64,000 nt of DNA from Ahaetulla prasina. Taxonomy: Eukaryota > Chordata > Lepidosauria > Squamata > Colubridae. The stretch is from contig NC_080543.1 of assembly GCF_028640845.1 (NCBI RefSeq), forward strand, positions 95,097,825-95,161,824, in the 5' to 3' direction. Of this stretch, positions 41,330 through 52,838 are shown in pieces. A program made the position numbers and the translations under genes. The number at the start of each line of letters is the position of its first letter. The first letter of the stretch is position 1. Under the pieces are notes generated by a model. The model saw nothing but the letters and a program-made list of their open reading frames with translations. It searched no databases and was not told the origin of the DNA.

Positions 41330-42420
41330 TATCTATTATGTGGTCCCATCAGTTCTTGGTTGCAGGCAAATGATATTACCTGCAGTTATTTATTATTGCT
41401 ATTGTTGTTATACATTATACAGTCAACTAGATATTTAGGCTGGTCTGGGCATTTTTATCCACCTTCCAAAAGACCTGGGATAGCAATAGCTATAGCAATA
41501 GTTCTTAGACATATACCGCCCCATAGTACTTTAGAGCACTGTTTAAGCAGTTTACAGAATCATCATATTTCCCCCAGAAATTTTAGCAACCTTGGAAGAA
41601 TGGAAGGCTAAATCAACCTTGAGCCTATGAGTGTCAAACTCTAGTCTCTGGGCAGAGTTAGCCTGGAATATTGCATTCTAAGAACTGCACCACCACAGCT
41701 CCTATAAGGATAGATATGGGTAGATGTTGTTGTTTCATTTTCTATTATTTTGCCTATTTTATAGTCCCACCAGTTCTTGCTTGCAGGCAGATGGTATTTC
41801 TTGCAGCTTTTTCAATTCACCATTGTTGCTACTTTATCATGCCTCATTCTATGTGATCTTCTTGCACCAGCTAACCAGGTGGTCTGCTGATTCTTCAGCT
41901 TCCTTTCAGAGGCAGCATTTGCTATCCGTTGCTGTCTTTTCAATTCTGGCTTTGTATGTTCTTAAGGCTTGGTCTTGTGCAGCCAGAATTAGCCCTTCTG
42001 TTTCTTTCTTCAACTTTCCTTCCCTTAGCCATTTGCCAGGTCTTGTTATCACCTGTTTTCCCTTCTAATTTTTTTCATGTACTGGACTTATAATAATGAT
42101 TTGCTTTCCCATGCCTCCATTCTGTTCTTCATTTAGTCTTTCTTGTAGGCCAATTTGGTCACACCAGAATTCAGTAAGTCTTCATGAGATACTAGCTTCA
42201 GTGCATCTTCTTCTTTGTCCTTCAGATATTCTCCCAATGCCTTTTTCCATCTTCTTCAACTGTCTACTGTACTAGTAGCATTCCACATCCACCTATTTTC
42301 TGTCCACATTGCTGCATGGACAAAGGACATGACTTATTACTCATTATTTTTCTGGTCTTCCTATCCAGGGATTTTAGTTCTGGTCCAATATTCCAGCAGT
42401 ATCTAATGACGGGGGGTGGG
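41330..42420 (-). pseudogene. R4 (Dong-like) LINE C-terminal region, interrupted by a SINE
   Basis: Minus-strand frames show, from right to left, a Glu/Lys-rich stretch shared with 23985-24420 (42170-42330), then KLKKETEGLILAAQDQALRT at about 41955-42018, and a zinc-knuckle-like CCL(stop)KEAEESADHLVSWC at about 41880-41925, where the second half's Cys codon has become TGA. (K)xTEGLxxAAQDQALRT before a Cys-Cys-His-Cys knuckle is characteristic of R4 and related elements that use a restriction-like nuclease. The element's end is present twice (41345-41400 and 41760-41810: GTCCCAYCAGTTCTTG), either side of a Sauria SINE. Many stops. Confidence 0.65.
41479..41702 (-). mobile_element. Sauria SINE, full length, minus strand
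   Basis: On the minus strand: head GGAGCTGTGGTGGTGCAGTT (A box), core GGCTCAAGGTTGATTTAGCC, then CTGTAAACTGCTTAAACAGT, GGCGGTATATGTCTAAGAAC and a CTATTG repeat tail, the typical Bov-B-like Sauria end. Inserted within the R4 copy. Confidence 0.85.
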
Positions 42421-43737
42421 GAAGACAAACAGAACACTGCAAAACCTGGGAGAAGTAGACTTACATAAAATGTTGAGCCAATATTTATAGCCAGCTCATT
42501 GTTTCCGAGGATGGATGAGCCTCAGCTAGAAGCTGTGATATGCACATTCAGAATATTTGTCTTGAAAAATGAATCCTGCTGCTTGCTCATATCACTGAAT
42601 ATTTGTTATCCCTTAACTGCATAAATAGAACAAGGTTACTGGATTTGTTTCTCAGACAATTTCATAAGTATATCTATAAAACTGTCCCTGTAAGCAGAAT
42701 AACAATGGTGTGGAAAGGGATATCTTCCTTCTTTTTCTCTCAACTCTCCCCTCCCCAGGACATATATGCAGCTGATAACAACAAAAATAAAGGAAAGCCT
42801 CAGAAATGAACATCCCAAACAGCTGCATTATGCAGTTTTCAACTATAACCTCAAAAATACTGAAAAACAATGGGTCATTGAATAGTTTATATAACTTCAA
42901 TGCTTAAGCAATATTCTGCAGCTTGTTTCCAAAGTCAAAAGCTTCTTGCATTGGCAAGATATTTTCCTGTCAGCACATAAGCTAAGTCTTAGGTGATATC
43001 GAAAACAAGAGAGGATCAGGTTTATTCCCTTGTGTAAATAGCAAGGGGAAAAAAACCTTTGTTACAGAAACAGCTTGTTATTTGTACATCAAAACTTACT
43101 AGTTGTGTAAGAACTCTTGAATCTCCAATGAGTATCAAGCCAGTGTTCTAGACTTCATCTCTTATCATTTCTATTAGCTCAATTTATTTGGAGCCAAAGC
43201 CCAAGAACATATGAATGCCCTTAAAAATAATATTATGGATGTTTAAATGCTAACCAATTTAATTTTGTTCCAGTTGAAGCTTCTGCAGTTCTTGTCCACT
43301 TCATCTAATGATGGAGAAGTGATGTCTGAATGATATTTTTATAAGTACATATAGTTGAGGAGAGATAGAGAAGGAGTGTGGGAACATAAACAAGATTGTT
43401 ATGAAGGTCAGGAAATAAAATTGCTAGTTAGAGGTCATAAATAAAATCCATAAGTAAAGTCCTACTGTCTGATACCTAAAACTATTAATGTGTGTCTCTG
43501 AGACATATCTATTTCTTCCTAAAGTATCACAGCCTTGATTTCAGTAACTTTCAGCTTCCACACATTTCTTTCTAATCTATCACAGGCATTTTTAATTGCT
43601 TTTAATGACTACAGTGGTAGTAGTAGTGCATAGGCTTTTTGCTGAAATAAAGATATGTACTGTTGTTGTTGTTTTTAATTATTATTATACTATCTTTAAA
43701 CAACAAAAATTGACAAATAAAATCCAGATGTGGAGAG

Positions 43738-43774
<37 letters not shown>

Positions 43775-45698
43775 TGATTAAAGCAGCTTGTCTTTCTCCT
43801 TGCTTCCATGGCAAATTTGTAAACTACCCTCAACTACCCTCACTTGCATGCAAATCTGCTTTGCTTAGTTGGTAGAAAAATGCAGTAGCCACTTTATATG
43901 GCTGCTCTCCAAGGTGCTGAAAATATGTGATTTTTCTGGCCTGTAAGGCAGATAAACTTAAAACATGTCTTCTTTCTTGACCCAGCCTTTTTTGTTGAAC
44001 TCACAGAATCTCCATTGATAACCATGTGTCTTTACTACTCAGCTTAATCAAGCAAACTCTAGGATTTGTTAGCTGTTTTTAAATTTGGGGTGTTAAACAA
44101 TTACTATTGCCCGAAGATGCAGAATTATTTATATTTATTTTACAATCCAATTCACAGTAATGAAGAAATTGACATGTATAATTGATACTGTACAGAACTG
44201 CCCAACAAAATATTTTTTAAATTTCCATTTTAAAACTTCAATTGGACCTTTATCTTGCAGACAAATATTTATTAAATTAGGTAAATATATCCCTCAATAA
44301 TTCTTTAAAAACATTTCAAGGCAGTCAAAAAAAAATTCTTCTTGTAACTCTTAATCCGTTATACACATACACAAACATACATATGCACACAAAGGTCCCA
44401 AGTGCTTTTTATCCTCCCACTCTTCTGGAAATGTTTGTGGGAGGATGTAACAGCTTGACAGTCTTTCTCAGGCATTCAAGAAGTTTTAAAAAAAACCACA
44501 CTTTTCACCCATCTCTTGTGAGAAGGAAGCATTCTCTTTTCCAAAGTTGAACATTCGTTTGGTCAAGAGGAGGAACTAGATACTGTCCAGGTACAAGGAA
44601 AGAGGGCAAACAATTATTTTTGTTTTAGTTTTCTGAGACATTTACCAGGATTGTCACAGGGTAGGTGGAACATTGAAAACAAACAATGCTTTTAAAAATG
44701 CTGAAAGAACAAAGAGGGCATGTTCATTAACAGCTAATAAAGGAACAATCAGAACAGTGAATATGGAGCCAGAAAGAGAAGTGGCTTGGCAGGTTAATAG
44801 GATAGTTCCTGTAAGACTTCTTACTCAGAGCTCTAGAAACCCAGTGTAGTCACTAGTAATATCTTACAATTGTAAAGCAAGGAAAGATGCAATGACCTGC
44901 CATTTATTCCCACTGTTCACATCTTTAACTTTCCTTATAATTACATTATGAATCACATGGCTATCAATCTATTAAATGTTGCTAGGTAGGTTAGAGGGTA
45001 TCAATGAGGTCTCCTTCTCATATGGTACCATTCAAGTATGATCATTCATGCATTCTGTTCCAAGCTTCTGTGTGCTGATTTGATAAGCTTACCATCATAA
45101 AAACAGTTTTTTTATATATAAATGTGTTATTGCTTTTAAAATAATAACAGAAAAAAATGAAAGGAACAAAATACATTATTATAAAAAAACATAACAAGTG
45201 ATTAAAAAATAAGCAAAAAAAGATACAACAGAAAAAAATTAATATGTATTTTTAAAGAAGCATTGTCCTTATTACATCTCCAATAAAATGCTGTCCTAGA
45301 CAACCTTTTTCTATACAAATGTAATAGAATACAATAAATTCTAAATATTCTTTTGTTATAGAAGTGGTAGTTTAAGGCCTATTGACATTCTTGCTATAGT
45401 AGTTAAGACACTCTTCCCATTTTCTAGGCAAAACAGGATAGGATCCTCTAACTCTTTATTCCCCTCTACTCTTAACTTCTATATGCCAAATAGATTTATT
45501 GATAACAAATTATCTATAAAAACTAATAGCAGGCTTTTTAGTTTTAAAATATTTAACCAGATGTTCTAGTATCTTGGGTTCCGAAGCTAAAAATACTGCT
45601 GTTTAAACAATGTTGTTAACAAACGTTATCACTGTAAATATTGCCACTGAAGTATACTTGATGGATTGTAATTATCTCTCAGGACACCATATATTAAA
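42421..45698. other. No gene recognised; one TG microsatellite
   Basis: More than 3 kb without a named repeat or gene. Short open frames (42603-42809, 43596-43781) lack motifs. A GGGGGGTGGGG run lies at 42409. Confidence 0.45.
43740..43771. repeat. (TG)n microsatellite
   Basis: About 15 uninterrupted TG dinucleotides, ending in TTTGTGA. The apparent Cys-Val peptide reading across it is an artefact of the repeat. Confidence 0.95.
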
Positions 45699-45709
45699 AA
45701 TTCATCTTA

Positions 45710-46065
45710 ACATAAAATAAAAGGGTTGGAAAAGACCTTGGAGGTCTTCTAGTCTAACCCCCTGCTTGGGTAAGAGACCCTATACCATTTTGGACAAATT
45801 GTTTTCCAATCTCTTCTTGAAAACCTCCAGTGATGGAATAACCAGAACTTCAGGAGGCAAGCTATTCCACTGATTAATTTTTCTCACAATTTCTCCTTAA
45901 TTCTTAGTTGGATCTCTCTTTAATAATGTTTCACCCTTTACTCCTTGTCCTGCCCTCAGGTGCTTTGGAGAATAGATGGATCCCCACTTCTCTGTGACAG
46001 CCCTCAAATATTGATAGACTGCTATCATGTCATCCTAGTCATTCTCTTCACCATACAATCCATCT
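45710..46065 (-). mobile_element. CR1 LINE 3' end, minus strand
   Basis: Plus strand shows the complement of the CR1 end: GGGTTGGAAAAGACCTTGGA, GGTCTTCTAGTCTAACCCCC, then TCCACTGATTAATTTTTCTC and CTTTGGAGAATAGATGGATC. It covers the 3' UTR and the last ~60 codons, all broken. Confidence 0.8.
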
Positions 46066-46310
46066 TCATTTTCAATCAATTGGTTGAAAATAAAGATCCC
46101 CACTTTCATCCAATTTTTCCACATCAACATCTTTTCCCCAGTTGTTAATGTTATAATTCCCTATAGAATCAGTTTATCATGAAGGAAAGGTTTGCATCCG
46201 TTTTAGATATTACATTCCATAGCTTCCAAAATGATGTAATTGTTTTCAGAAATATAAGAATTTAAATATATTTATATGCTAATATTCTCCCTCCAACTAA
46301 AGGTGCTACA

Positions 46311-46696
46311 CAGGTAACCCTCAACTTACAACAGTTCATTTAGTGACCATTCAAAATTATGTCACTGAAAAAAGTGACTTATAACCATTTTTCACAGTTA
46401 CAACCTTTGACGTATCCCCATGATCATGTGATCAAAATTCAGATGATTGGCAACTGGTTTATACTTATGACCATTATAGTGTCCCAGGGTCATGTGATCA
46501 CCTTTTGCAACCTTCTGACAAGCAAAGTCAATGGGGAAGCCAGATTCACTTAACTTACTAACTTATCAACTGCAGTGTTTCACTTAACAACTGTGGCAAG
46601 AAAGGTTGTAAAATGGGGCAAAAGTCACTTAACAAATGTCTCACTTAACAACAGAAATTTGGGCCTTAATTGTGGTAGTAAATTGAGGACTACCTG
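46311..46696. mobile_element. Non-autonomous DNA transposon, family A copy 2
   Basis: Ends CAGGTAACCCTCAACTTACA and TTGAGGACTACCTG are inverted repeats. Interior blocks ATCATGTGATCAAAATTCAG, GGTCATGTGATCACCTTTTG and CAATGGGGAAGCCAGATTCA match 1705-2096. 386 bp, no transposase, no convincing target duplication. Confidence 0.75.
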
Positions 46697-47040
46697 TATA
46701 TGGACGTTACAGAATTGGCCAAATCAGAAAATTAATATCAATTGTTGGCTTCCAATATTTAATTTTTTGACAATGAGTAAGCTTGGTGTTACAGCTCCAA
46801 ATCTGGAAAACTGAACTCTTGTTCATTAATTGCTAATTGCACTTTTTGTAATGATATTCACAGAATCAAAGAACCCCATACAAATTTTCCAGTTTATTTT
46901 CTGAAAATATTTTCGAAATATTTGAACAGGACTTCCTCTCAGAATATAAAATAATCTGGGAATAATATACATTTTGAGAACATTTAACCTTTCCCAAAAG
47001 GAGAGGTTTAATGACTATTATCTATCTGAAGATACCCCTT
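46697..47040. other. No gene recognised
   Basis: Anonymous sequence. Confidence 0.45.
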
Positions 47041-47042
47041 TA

Positions 47043-47081
47043 ATATATATATATATATATGTATATATGTATATGTATATG

Positions 47082-47150
<69 letters not shown>
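47043..47150. repeat. (TA)n microsatellite, left
   Basis: TA dinucleotides with a few TG interruptions (TATATGTATATGTATGTATA) over about 110 bp, immediately left of the palindrome. Confidence 0.95.
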
Positions 47151-47155
<5 letters not shown>

Positions 47156-47329
47156 TTCTGAGGTTTTCGCGGGTGTTTGTATGTAGGTCTTTGGTTATTG
47201 GTTTTCTCCGCGTAAAATTGGAAGTGTCTTGGCGGCGTTTGACGAAGTCTCATTCGTCATCTTCAGGCTTCAGCACGGCTGAAGCCTGAAGATGACGAAT
47301 GAGACTTCGTCAAACGCCGCCAAGACACT

Positions 47330-47335
<6 letters not shown>
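47151..47335. mobile_element. Putative Penelope-like fragment as a perfect 58-bp-arm palindrome
   Basis: Positions 47217-47274 and 47278-47335 are exact reverse complements around ACG. Left of the palindrome, TTGTTTTCTGAGGTTTTCGC to CTCCGCGTAAA (47151-47216) belongs to the same repeat but is not mirrored. The arm holds a hammerhead-like layout: CTGAAGA (47286), stem GACGAA/TTCGTC (47294-47299 with 47306-47311), then AAAC. Hammerheads are known in the terminal repeats of Penelope-like retroelements, which is why I suggest that class. The identity is by memory of similar reptile repeats and needs a database search. Confidence 0.5.

Positions 47336-47402
<67 letters not shown>
47333..47402. repeat. 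(TA)n microsatellite, right
   Basis: About 35 uninterrupted TA dinucleotides directly abutting the right arm of the palindrome. Confidence 0.95.
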
Positions 47403-47405
<3 letters not shown>

Positions 47406-47927
47406 CATGTTACTAGCTGAGTTTATATATTTTTGTATAGACATATCTAAATATTGGATGAATTTGGTACAAATACAGAATGGATATTCCTTAAATAGAT
47501 GGGTTACCAAATTTTCACCTATTGAAATCAACTCTGATTTGTATCAGTTAATAAGGTACCCTGCTGTTTTACAAAAGGCAGCTATCATTTGCATCAACCT
47601 AGGAATAGTAACGTGAGGTTTAGAAGTAAACAGAAGAATGTCATCTGAAAATAAAACCAGTATCCAAACAGCCTTAATTTCAGTCAATATTTGCTGTTCT
47701 GGTTCATCTTGATTTGCTCTTACAGACTGACACCTCTCCAGCACACATGACACACATCAAGATGACAGCTGAAAGGAACCCTTCACTGTTGCTTTAGAGA
47801 TAATGAAGTAGTTGATGTGGTAGCTATTGGAAGGAGTTTCTGCCATCTACTGGCCACAGGAAAGCTTAGCAGATCTGGATATTTAATGTAAAATATTTGT
47901 TCCAAATAATGTTTCTGCCTCTAAATC
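47403..47927. other. No gene recognised
   Basis: Anonymous sequence. Confidence 0.45.
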
Positions 47928-47935
47928 TTTTAGAC

Positions 47936-48070
47936 CAGGGCTGTCAAACTCCCGGACCATGAGCCAGATGCATCACACGCTGGCTATGCCCATGCCTGGT
48001 TTAGCTAAGGGAGGAAAAATCCCGATAAGTCACATGATGCCACTGTGATGACTTGAGTTTGACTCCCCTG
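47936..48070. mobile_element. hAT MITE, GTCAAACTC family
   Basis: Left end CAGGGCTGTCAAACTCCCGG, right end TTGAGTTTGACTCCCCTG. Flanks TTTTAGAC (47928-47935) and TTTTAAAC (48071-48078) match 7 of 8, a hAT-type duplication. 135 bp, non-coding. Confidence 0.85.
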
Positions 48071-48078
48071 TTTTAAAC

Positions 48079-48719
48079 TATTAAGATTGTGCAGAATGTT
48101 TGAAGGAACTACTTGATATTGCATAGGAGCATGTATCAGACACTTTTTAATGGCACCTTTTTACCAGTAGCTTATGTCTGAAAAAATGCTATATCATTTT
48201 TTTAATGATATCACTTTATCATTTTATAGTGATTCTGCAATTCACCCATTTCCAATAGTATTTGCTTCTGAAGGGTTGCTGGACTCTTCTTACTAAAATT
48301 TCAACATGTCTCCATTTTGTTGGTAGTGTTTAGATCTGGTTTTCTCAGTTGGGAGAGATGGTAATAATATGTGATAGAAAGTCTTAACAACTCAGTTATG
48401 ATAGATCACTGTCTAGTGAAGTTGAGATTAACTGAGACTCATAACGTCTGATGGCAAGTTGACTAACCCCAAGAATCTGGTGGATCCACATAGTTCTATG
48501 GCACTTTGGGCTGGTTTTTATGTCACCTTTACAGATCACTCTGTCAAAACTCTTCTCGACTTTCTAAAATGAATAAATACCCTCTTTCTCCCTTTGAATG
48601 TAGACTGCCCAATTTTCAAAGCTGAAGTGGAATATCAAAAACAGGAAGATAGTTAAAGCAACAATGGGACACGTAGATACTAAAATAGTGTTAATTGCAA
48701 AGAAATTATTCATTGCCAT
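48079..48719. other. No gene recognised
   Basis: Anonymous sequence. Confidence 0.45.
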
Positions 48720-48830
48720 TACTGTTGTTCCAAAAGTGGTTTCTTCCAAAAGGCAACTGTTCCCAAAAGCAATTTTGGGACAAACTTGACCTGGATGACT
48801 TAGAATCTCTTAGACATTTGCCATTACTGC
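48720..48830 (+). mobile_element. Fragment of the repeat seen at 53240-53320
   Basis: GGCAACTGTTCCCAAAAGCA, TTTTGGGACAAACTTGACCT and GGATGACTTAGAATCTCTTA match CCTTTGGGACACACATGACC / TGGATAACTGAGAATCTCCA at 53270-53310. Probably the same putative Penelope-like family. Confidence 0.45.
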
Positions 48831-50095
48831 TGCATCTTCTTAGAGTTATCTAATAGACTTGTTTTTCCCACTAGTCAATAGAATATGCTCCAGGAAAGAA
48901 AAATGCAAAGTATTTAAAGCCCGTTGTAAACAAAGTTCAATAAAACTGCTTATATCTGTTGCGGCATGAATGTCATGTTTGATATACTGTAGCCTTGGCT
49001 ACTGAAAATTTGACTGGCCTGCTTGATGAACTAGAATATATCCTTTTCAAGCCTGTGACTGGAGAGGGCTCTCTGGAGTGATGAGACTTACTACAAGTGT
49101 ACTTGTCTGTTCCCTTATTGATTTATAAAAGTGTCCTGGGGCCAAATGGTCTGAGTGGGAAAGAATAATGGGATTTTCTTTTTACAATGAGAATCCCACA
49201 TGCTTTCATATGAAATGTATTATTGTTCTAAATATAACTCTCGTTGTATTTGTACTTTACTGAGAGACATCTTGAGTGCTGTTTTTAATGGCAAGGTGAA
49301 AAGGTAATGCTTGAGCATAATTTATTCTCAAGGTCTGTGGACATTTATAAGTCATTGTTGCATATAGCAACATGGGCTTATAAAGCTTTAGTTGCCTGTC
49401 AAGTGAAATAACAGCTCCATGTCTAGACCTCTTGGCTGAGAAATCTGTCACATGAGATTTGGAGGGTTTTTTTCTATTGGGCAGAGTAGATGCAATTTTT
49501 CACAGGGCTATTAGTCCTCTTTACTCATGGATTTATTTCCTGTTCACTTCTTGAGATATAGTGATTTAACTCTTAGGCTAGAACCTAGTTTCAAGTTAAT
49601 CCTCAGCCATGGATGTTCAGTAGGGATTTGAGTTAGCCATGACCACTCACAAGATGTTGTGGTGGTGGTGGTAAACAATTGGGAAGGGAATGTATATTGT
49701 CTTGAGATGGTGTAAGAAAAGTGGGATATAAATCTAAGTAATTAGGAAAATAAGTAGCAACCTATGTAGCTATTTTCTTATGAGCCTTGTTTAGGGTCTA
49801 TGTTTGTGTTCATCAAAAGTCAGATTATGGAAATGGAGGGAGATGAAAGCAATGTACAGAAACCTAAACCTTTTACACAATCATAATACACTAATTTGGC
49901 CTGGTCCTAATAAGAATGACATAGCCTAATGTGGGTAAGTGATATATGACTTGCATTACTGCTTTTCTTTTTCTTGTTACACAATTATTAAATTATCCTA
50001 AAGTACAGTAGTGCGTTGGGATTTTAAATATGCTTTAGCATCAAATCGTTTCCTGTGCCTCAAGCATCTTCTCTGTATCGTGGCTGTTGGTATAA
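48831..50095. other. No gene recognised
   Basis: Anonymous sequence; a GTG triplet run (TGTGGTGGTGGTGG) lies near 49660. Confidence 0.45.
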
Positions 50096-50110
50096 ATCGT
50101 TACCTCTCGC

Positions 50111-50575
50111 TTGGATTATTGTAATGCTCTCTACATGGGGCTCCCCTTGAGGTGCACTTGGAGGCTTCAGTTAGTCCAGAATGCAGCTGCGCGGGTGATA
50201 GAGGGAGCTACACGTAGCTCCCATATAACACCGCTCCTGCGCAGACTGCACTGGCTACCTGTGGCCTTTCGAGTGCACTTTAAGGTTTTGGTTACTACCT
50301 TTAAAGCGCTCCATGGCTTAGGGCCTGGGTACTTACGGGACTGCCTGCTGTTACCACATGCCTCCCACCGACCCGTACGCTCTCACAGAGAGGGACTTCT
50401 CAGGGTGCCGTCCGCCAAGCAATGTCGGCTGGCGGCCCCCAGGGGAAGGTCCTTCTCTGTGGGGGCTCCCACACTCTGGAACGAGCTTCCCCCGGGTTTA
50501 CGCCAAATACCTGACCTTCGGACATTCCGTCGCGAACTGAAGACACATCTTTTTATTCTCGCGGGGCTGGCTTGA
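50111..50575 (+). pseudogene. L2 LINE C-terminal domain, open 154-codon frame
   Basis: The frame begins inside the gene with LDYCNALYMGLPL-type sequence (MDYCNALYMG) and runs uninterrupted through LQLVQNAAARVI, RLHWLPVAFRVHFKVL, ALHGLGPGYL and RVPSAKQCRLAAPRGRSF to a natural stop after LILAGLA. This is the non-catalytic C-terminal part of L2 ORF2. The LINE is 5' truncated here, so the polymerase is missing although the remaining frame is intact. It is the reference that shows the one-base deletion in the longer L2 copy. Confidence 0.9.
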
Positions 50576-50696
50576 ATTGAATTTTATTAATTTTAAATTT
50601 TTATTAATTAATTTTAAATGGGGTTTTTAGTTTATTGTATATTTTTACTTCTCAGGCTAATTTTAAAATAAGTTTTTTATTTACATTTTAAATTAA

Positions 50697-50964
50697 GAGC
50701 CTCTGGTGGCGCAACAGGCTAATGCAGCCTATTATTAACAGCAACTGCTTGCAATATTGCAGGTTCAAGTCCCACCAGACCCAAGGTTGACTCAGCCTTC
50801 CATCCTTTATAAGGTAGGTAAAATGAGGACCCAGATTGTTGGGGGGCAATAAGTTGACTTTGTATATAGTATACAAATGGATGAAGACTATTGCTTGACA
50901 TAGTGTAAGCCGCCCTGAGTCTTCGGAGAAGGGCGGGATATAAATGCAAAAAAAAAATAAAAAA
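50697..50964 (+). mobile_element. Sauria-like SINE with L2-type tail, copy 3
   Basis: GAGCCTCTGGTGGCGCAACA head, GCAGGTTCAAGTCCCACCAG B box, Sauria core, and CCGCCCTGAGTCTTCGGAGA + AGGGCGGGATATAAATGC tail. It lies within the L2 3' UTR only 40 bp before the L2's own similar end, so the two tails can be compared side by side. Confidence 0.9.
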
Positions 50965-51085
50965 AATTGTACATTGTATTATCTGTTTTATTTTTGCCTG
51001 TACACCGCCCTGAGTCCTTCGGGAGAAGGGCGGTATAAAAATCAAATAAATAAATAAATAAATAAAATAAATAAATAAATAAGAA

Positions 51086-51649
51086 GAGCAGATGTATGAC
51101 ATGCCTTATCTGACCTGTGTGTTCTAAAAACGGTATTTTTCTAACCTCTCATGAAGGATAACGCCTTTTTCACAACACTCAGCAAAAAGATGAAAAGGAA
51201 AACAGATTGTTGCCCTTTTTGCTGAAAGCTACAACAATGCAATACATTTCTTATGACAAAAAAACTGAAATTGTGGTGGAAAAGAGGCTTGCTTATGGAA
51301 AAAAAATACTACATGTCTGCCTTGACAACAATGTTTGTTTTGTTTTGCTTTTGTTTCCAGAGAAATCTGATTTAAGGGTCTTTATAGACGTATATGTAAA
51401 TTAGTCCTCTCTATAAAATACATTCTAGTCCTTTTGAAGAATGTATGATAAAAAGAGGCAGCACTGTATTTGCCTACTGGATTCATTTTATAATCAATAA
51501 AAAGTATATTTTCCAGAATGCCAAAGTAAAGTTGGTGCAAGGGGGATACTTTATGGACATTTGAAGGAAGTTTAATCCAATCTTGAAATTAATTTGACTT
51601 GCTGAATAAAATAAAAAAACAGCTTACATTTTTTACTCAGACCAGATTC
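51086..51649. other. No gene recognised
   Basis: Anonymous sequence. Confidence 0.45.
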
Positions 51650-51657
51650 CTCTAAAG

Positions 51658-51786
51658 CAGGGGTCTCCAACCTTGGCAACTTTAAGACTTGTGGACTCCA
51701 ACTCCCAGAATCCCAGCAAAGCTGGCTGAGGTATTCTGGGAGTTGAAGTCCACAAGTCTTAAAGTTTCCAAGGTTGGAGACCCCTG
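51658..51786. mobile_element. hAT MITE (129 bp), intact ends
   Basis: CAGGGGTCTCCAACCTTGGC at the left and CCAAGGTTGGAGACCCCTG at the right are perfect inverted ends; CTCTAAAG flanks both sides (51650-51657 and 51787-51794). The element is nearly palindromic throughout. Being so well preserved it is among the younger insertions. Confidence 0.95.
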
Positions 51787-52800
51787 CTCTAAAGTATATA
51801 TTTTTCCAAACAGGCCTGATATTGGTCAATCCAATAAAATGTTTCTGCTTGATCTGAAATGAATTGCAACAATATTCAGTATTAATTTGATAATTAATCC
51901 TATTTATTTAGAAATGTAGTATTTATATTATGCACTTTATGATACTGATAATGTCTGGGGAACTCTCTGTTCAAATCTACATTTCACCATGAAGGTCACT
52001 GGGGAACTCTCTGTTCAAATCTACATTTCACCATGAAGGTCACTGCATTGAGTCAATTGTTACATCTTAATTACTTCACAAGTTTGTTGTAAAATTAAAA
52101 TGGGTCACTGAGAATTACTTAGATGAAGAGCTAAAAAAAATTAGCAAATGCAACTGACCAATGCACAAGACCTTATATATGTATACTGTATTAATTTCTG
52201 GATTACTATAGCAAAAATGTGGAACTATGATACTCCATGCCTTGGTAATACTATAAACCTAATATAATGGTGATTGTGGGTACATTTGAAATCATTAATC
52301 ATCTGGAAATATTGCTATACAGGATTTTTATAATGTGTACTTTATAAGTTTTGATTTACTGTGGAGAAGAGGCATACAGATAAATTGATGTTGATACATA
52401 GAGGTTCGGTAACCTACGCTTTTCCTGTTGGTCATAGATGTCACTCACTTGAAAGTTTGTGTATATATTTACACCCATTACAACAAACCTAACATAACAC
52501 TAACTGAATAATTCTGCAGCTGGAAGTTTCCTTTCTCTTCAGGAATTAATCATTGCTTCTGAAGCCACTGTACGCAGAAGCAACATCTCTTCCAAGATGA
52601 TTAAATCTCCCGAGCAGTGCAAGCAAAGACAAATACTCCTTCCCACCCATTTAAAAACCAGTCCTGGCATAATCCTACATACCACTGAAAGCTGAGAGAT
52701 CATGAGGATCTAATCAATATTTCCTCCAGTTGATCAACAAGAAAGATCCAAAATGATCATTCTGCCCAACATTACAGTCCTGGAATAGCAAACAAAAAAC
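51787..52800. other. No gene recognised; one tandem duplication
   Basis: Anonymous A/T-rich sequence containing the duplication at 51957-52044. Confidence 0.45.
51957..52044. repeat. Perfect 44-bp tandem duplication
   Basis: GGGGAACTCTCTGTTCAAAT ... GAAGGTCACT occurs at 51957-52000 and identically at 52001-52044, with no spacer. Confidence 0.92.
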
Positions 52801-52838
52801 AAAAACCCAACCACCTGTTGCCTCAAAGGTGCTTTTTC

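Larger units (their letters stand above)
50100..51085 (+). mobile_element. L2 LINE 3' end, plus strand, carrying a SINE
   Basis: From the C-terminal coding region (50100-50575) through the 3' UTR to the GC-hairpin end ACACCGCCCTGAGTCCTTCG / GGAGAAGGGCGGTATAAAAA and a AAAT-repeat tail up to 51083. A SINE (50697-50964) is inserted in the 3' UTR. Same family as 26690-29345. Confidence 0.9.

Noticed and set aside
43596..43814. Cys-Val and Thr-His repeat peptides
   Set aside because: Translation of the TG microsatellite on either strand.
47008..47616. Tyr-Ile repeat proteins across 47.0-47.6 kb
   Set aside because: They are translations of the TA microsatellite and of the palindrome, not genes.
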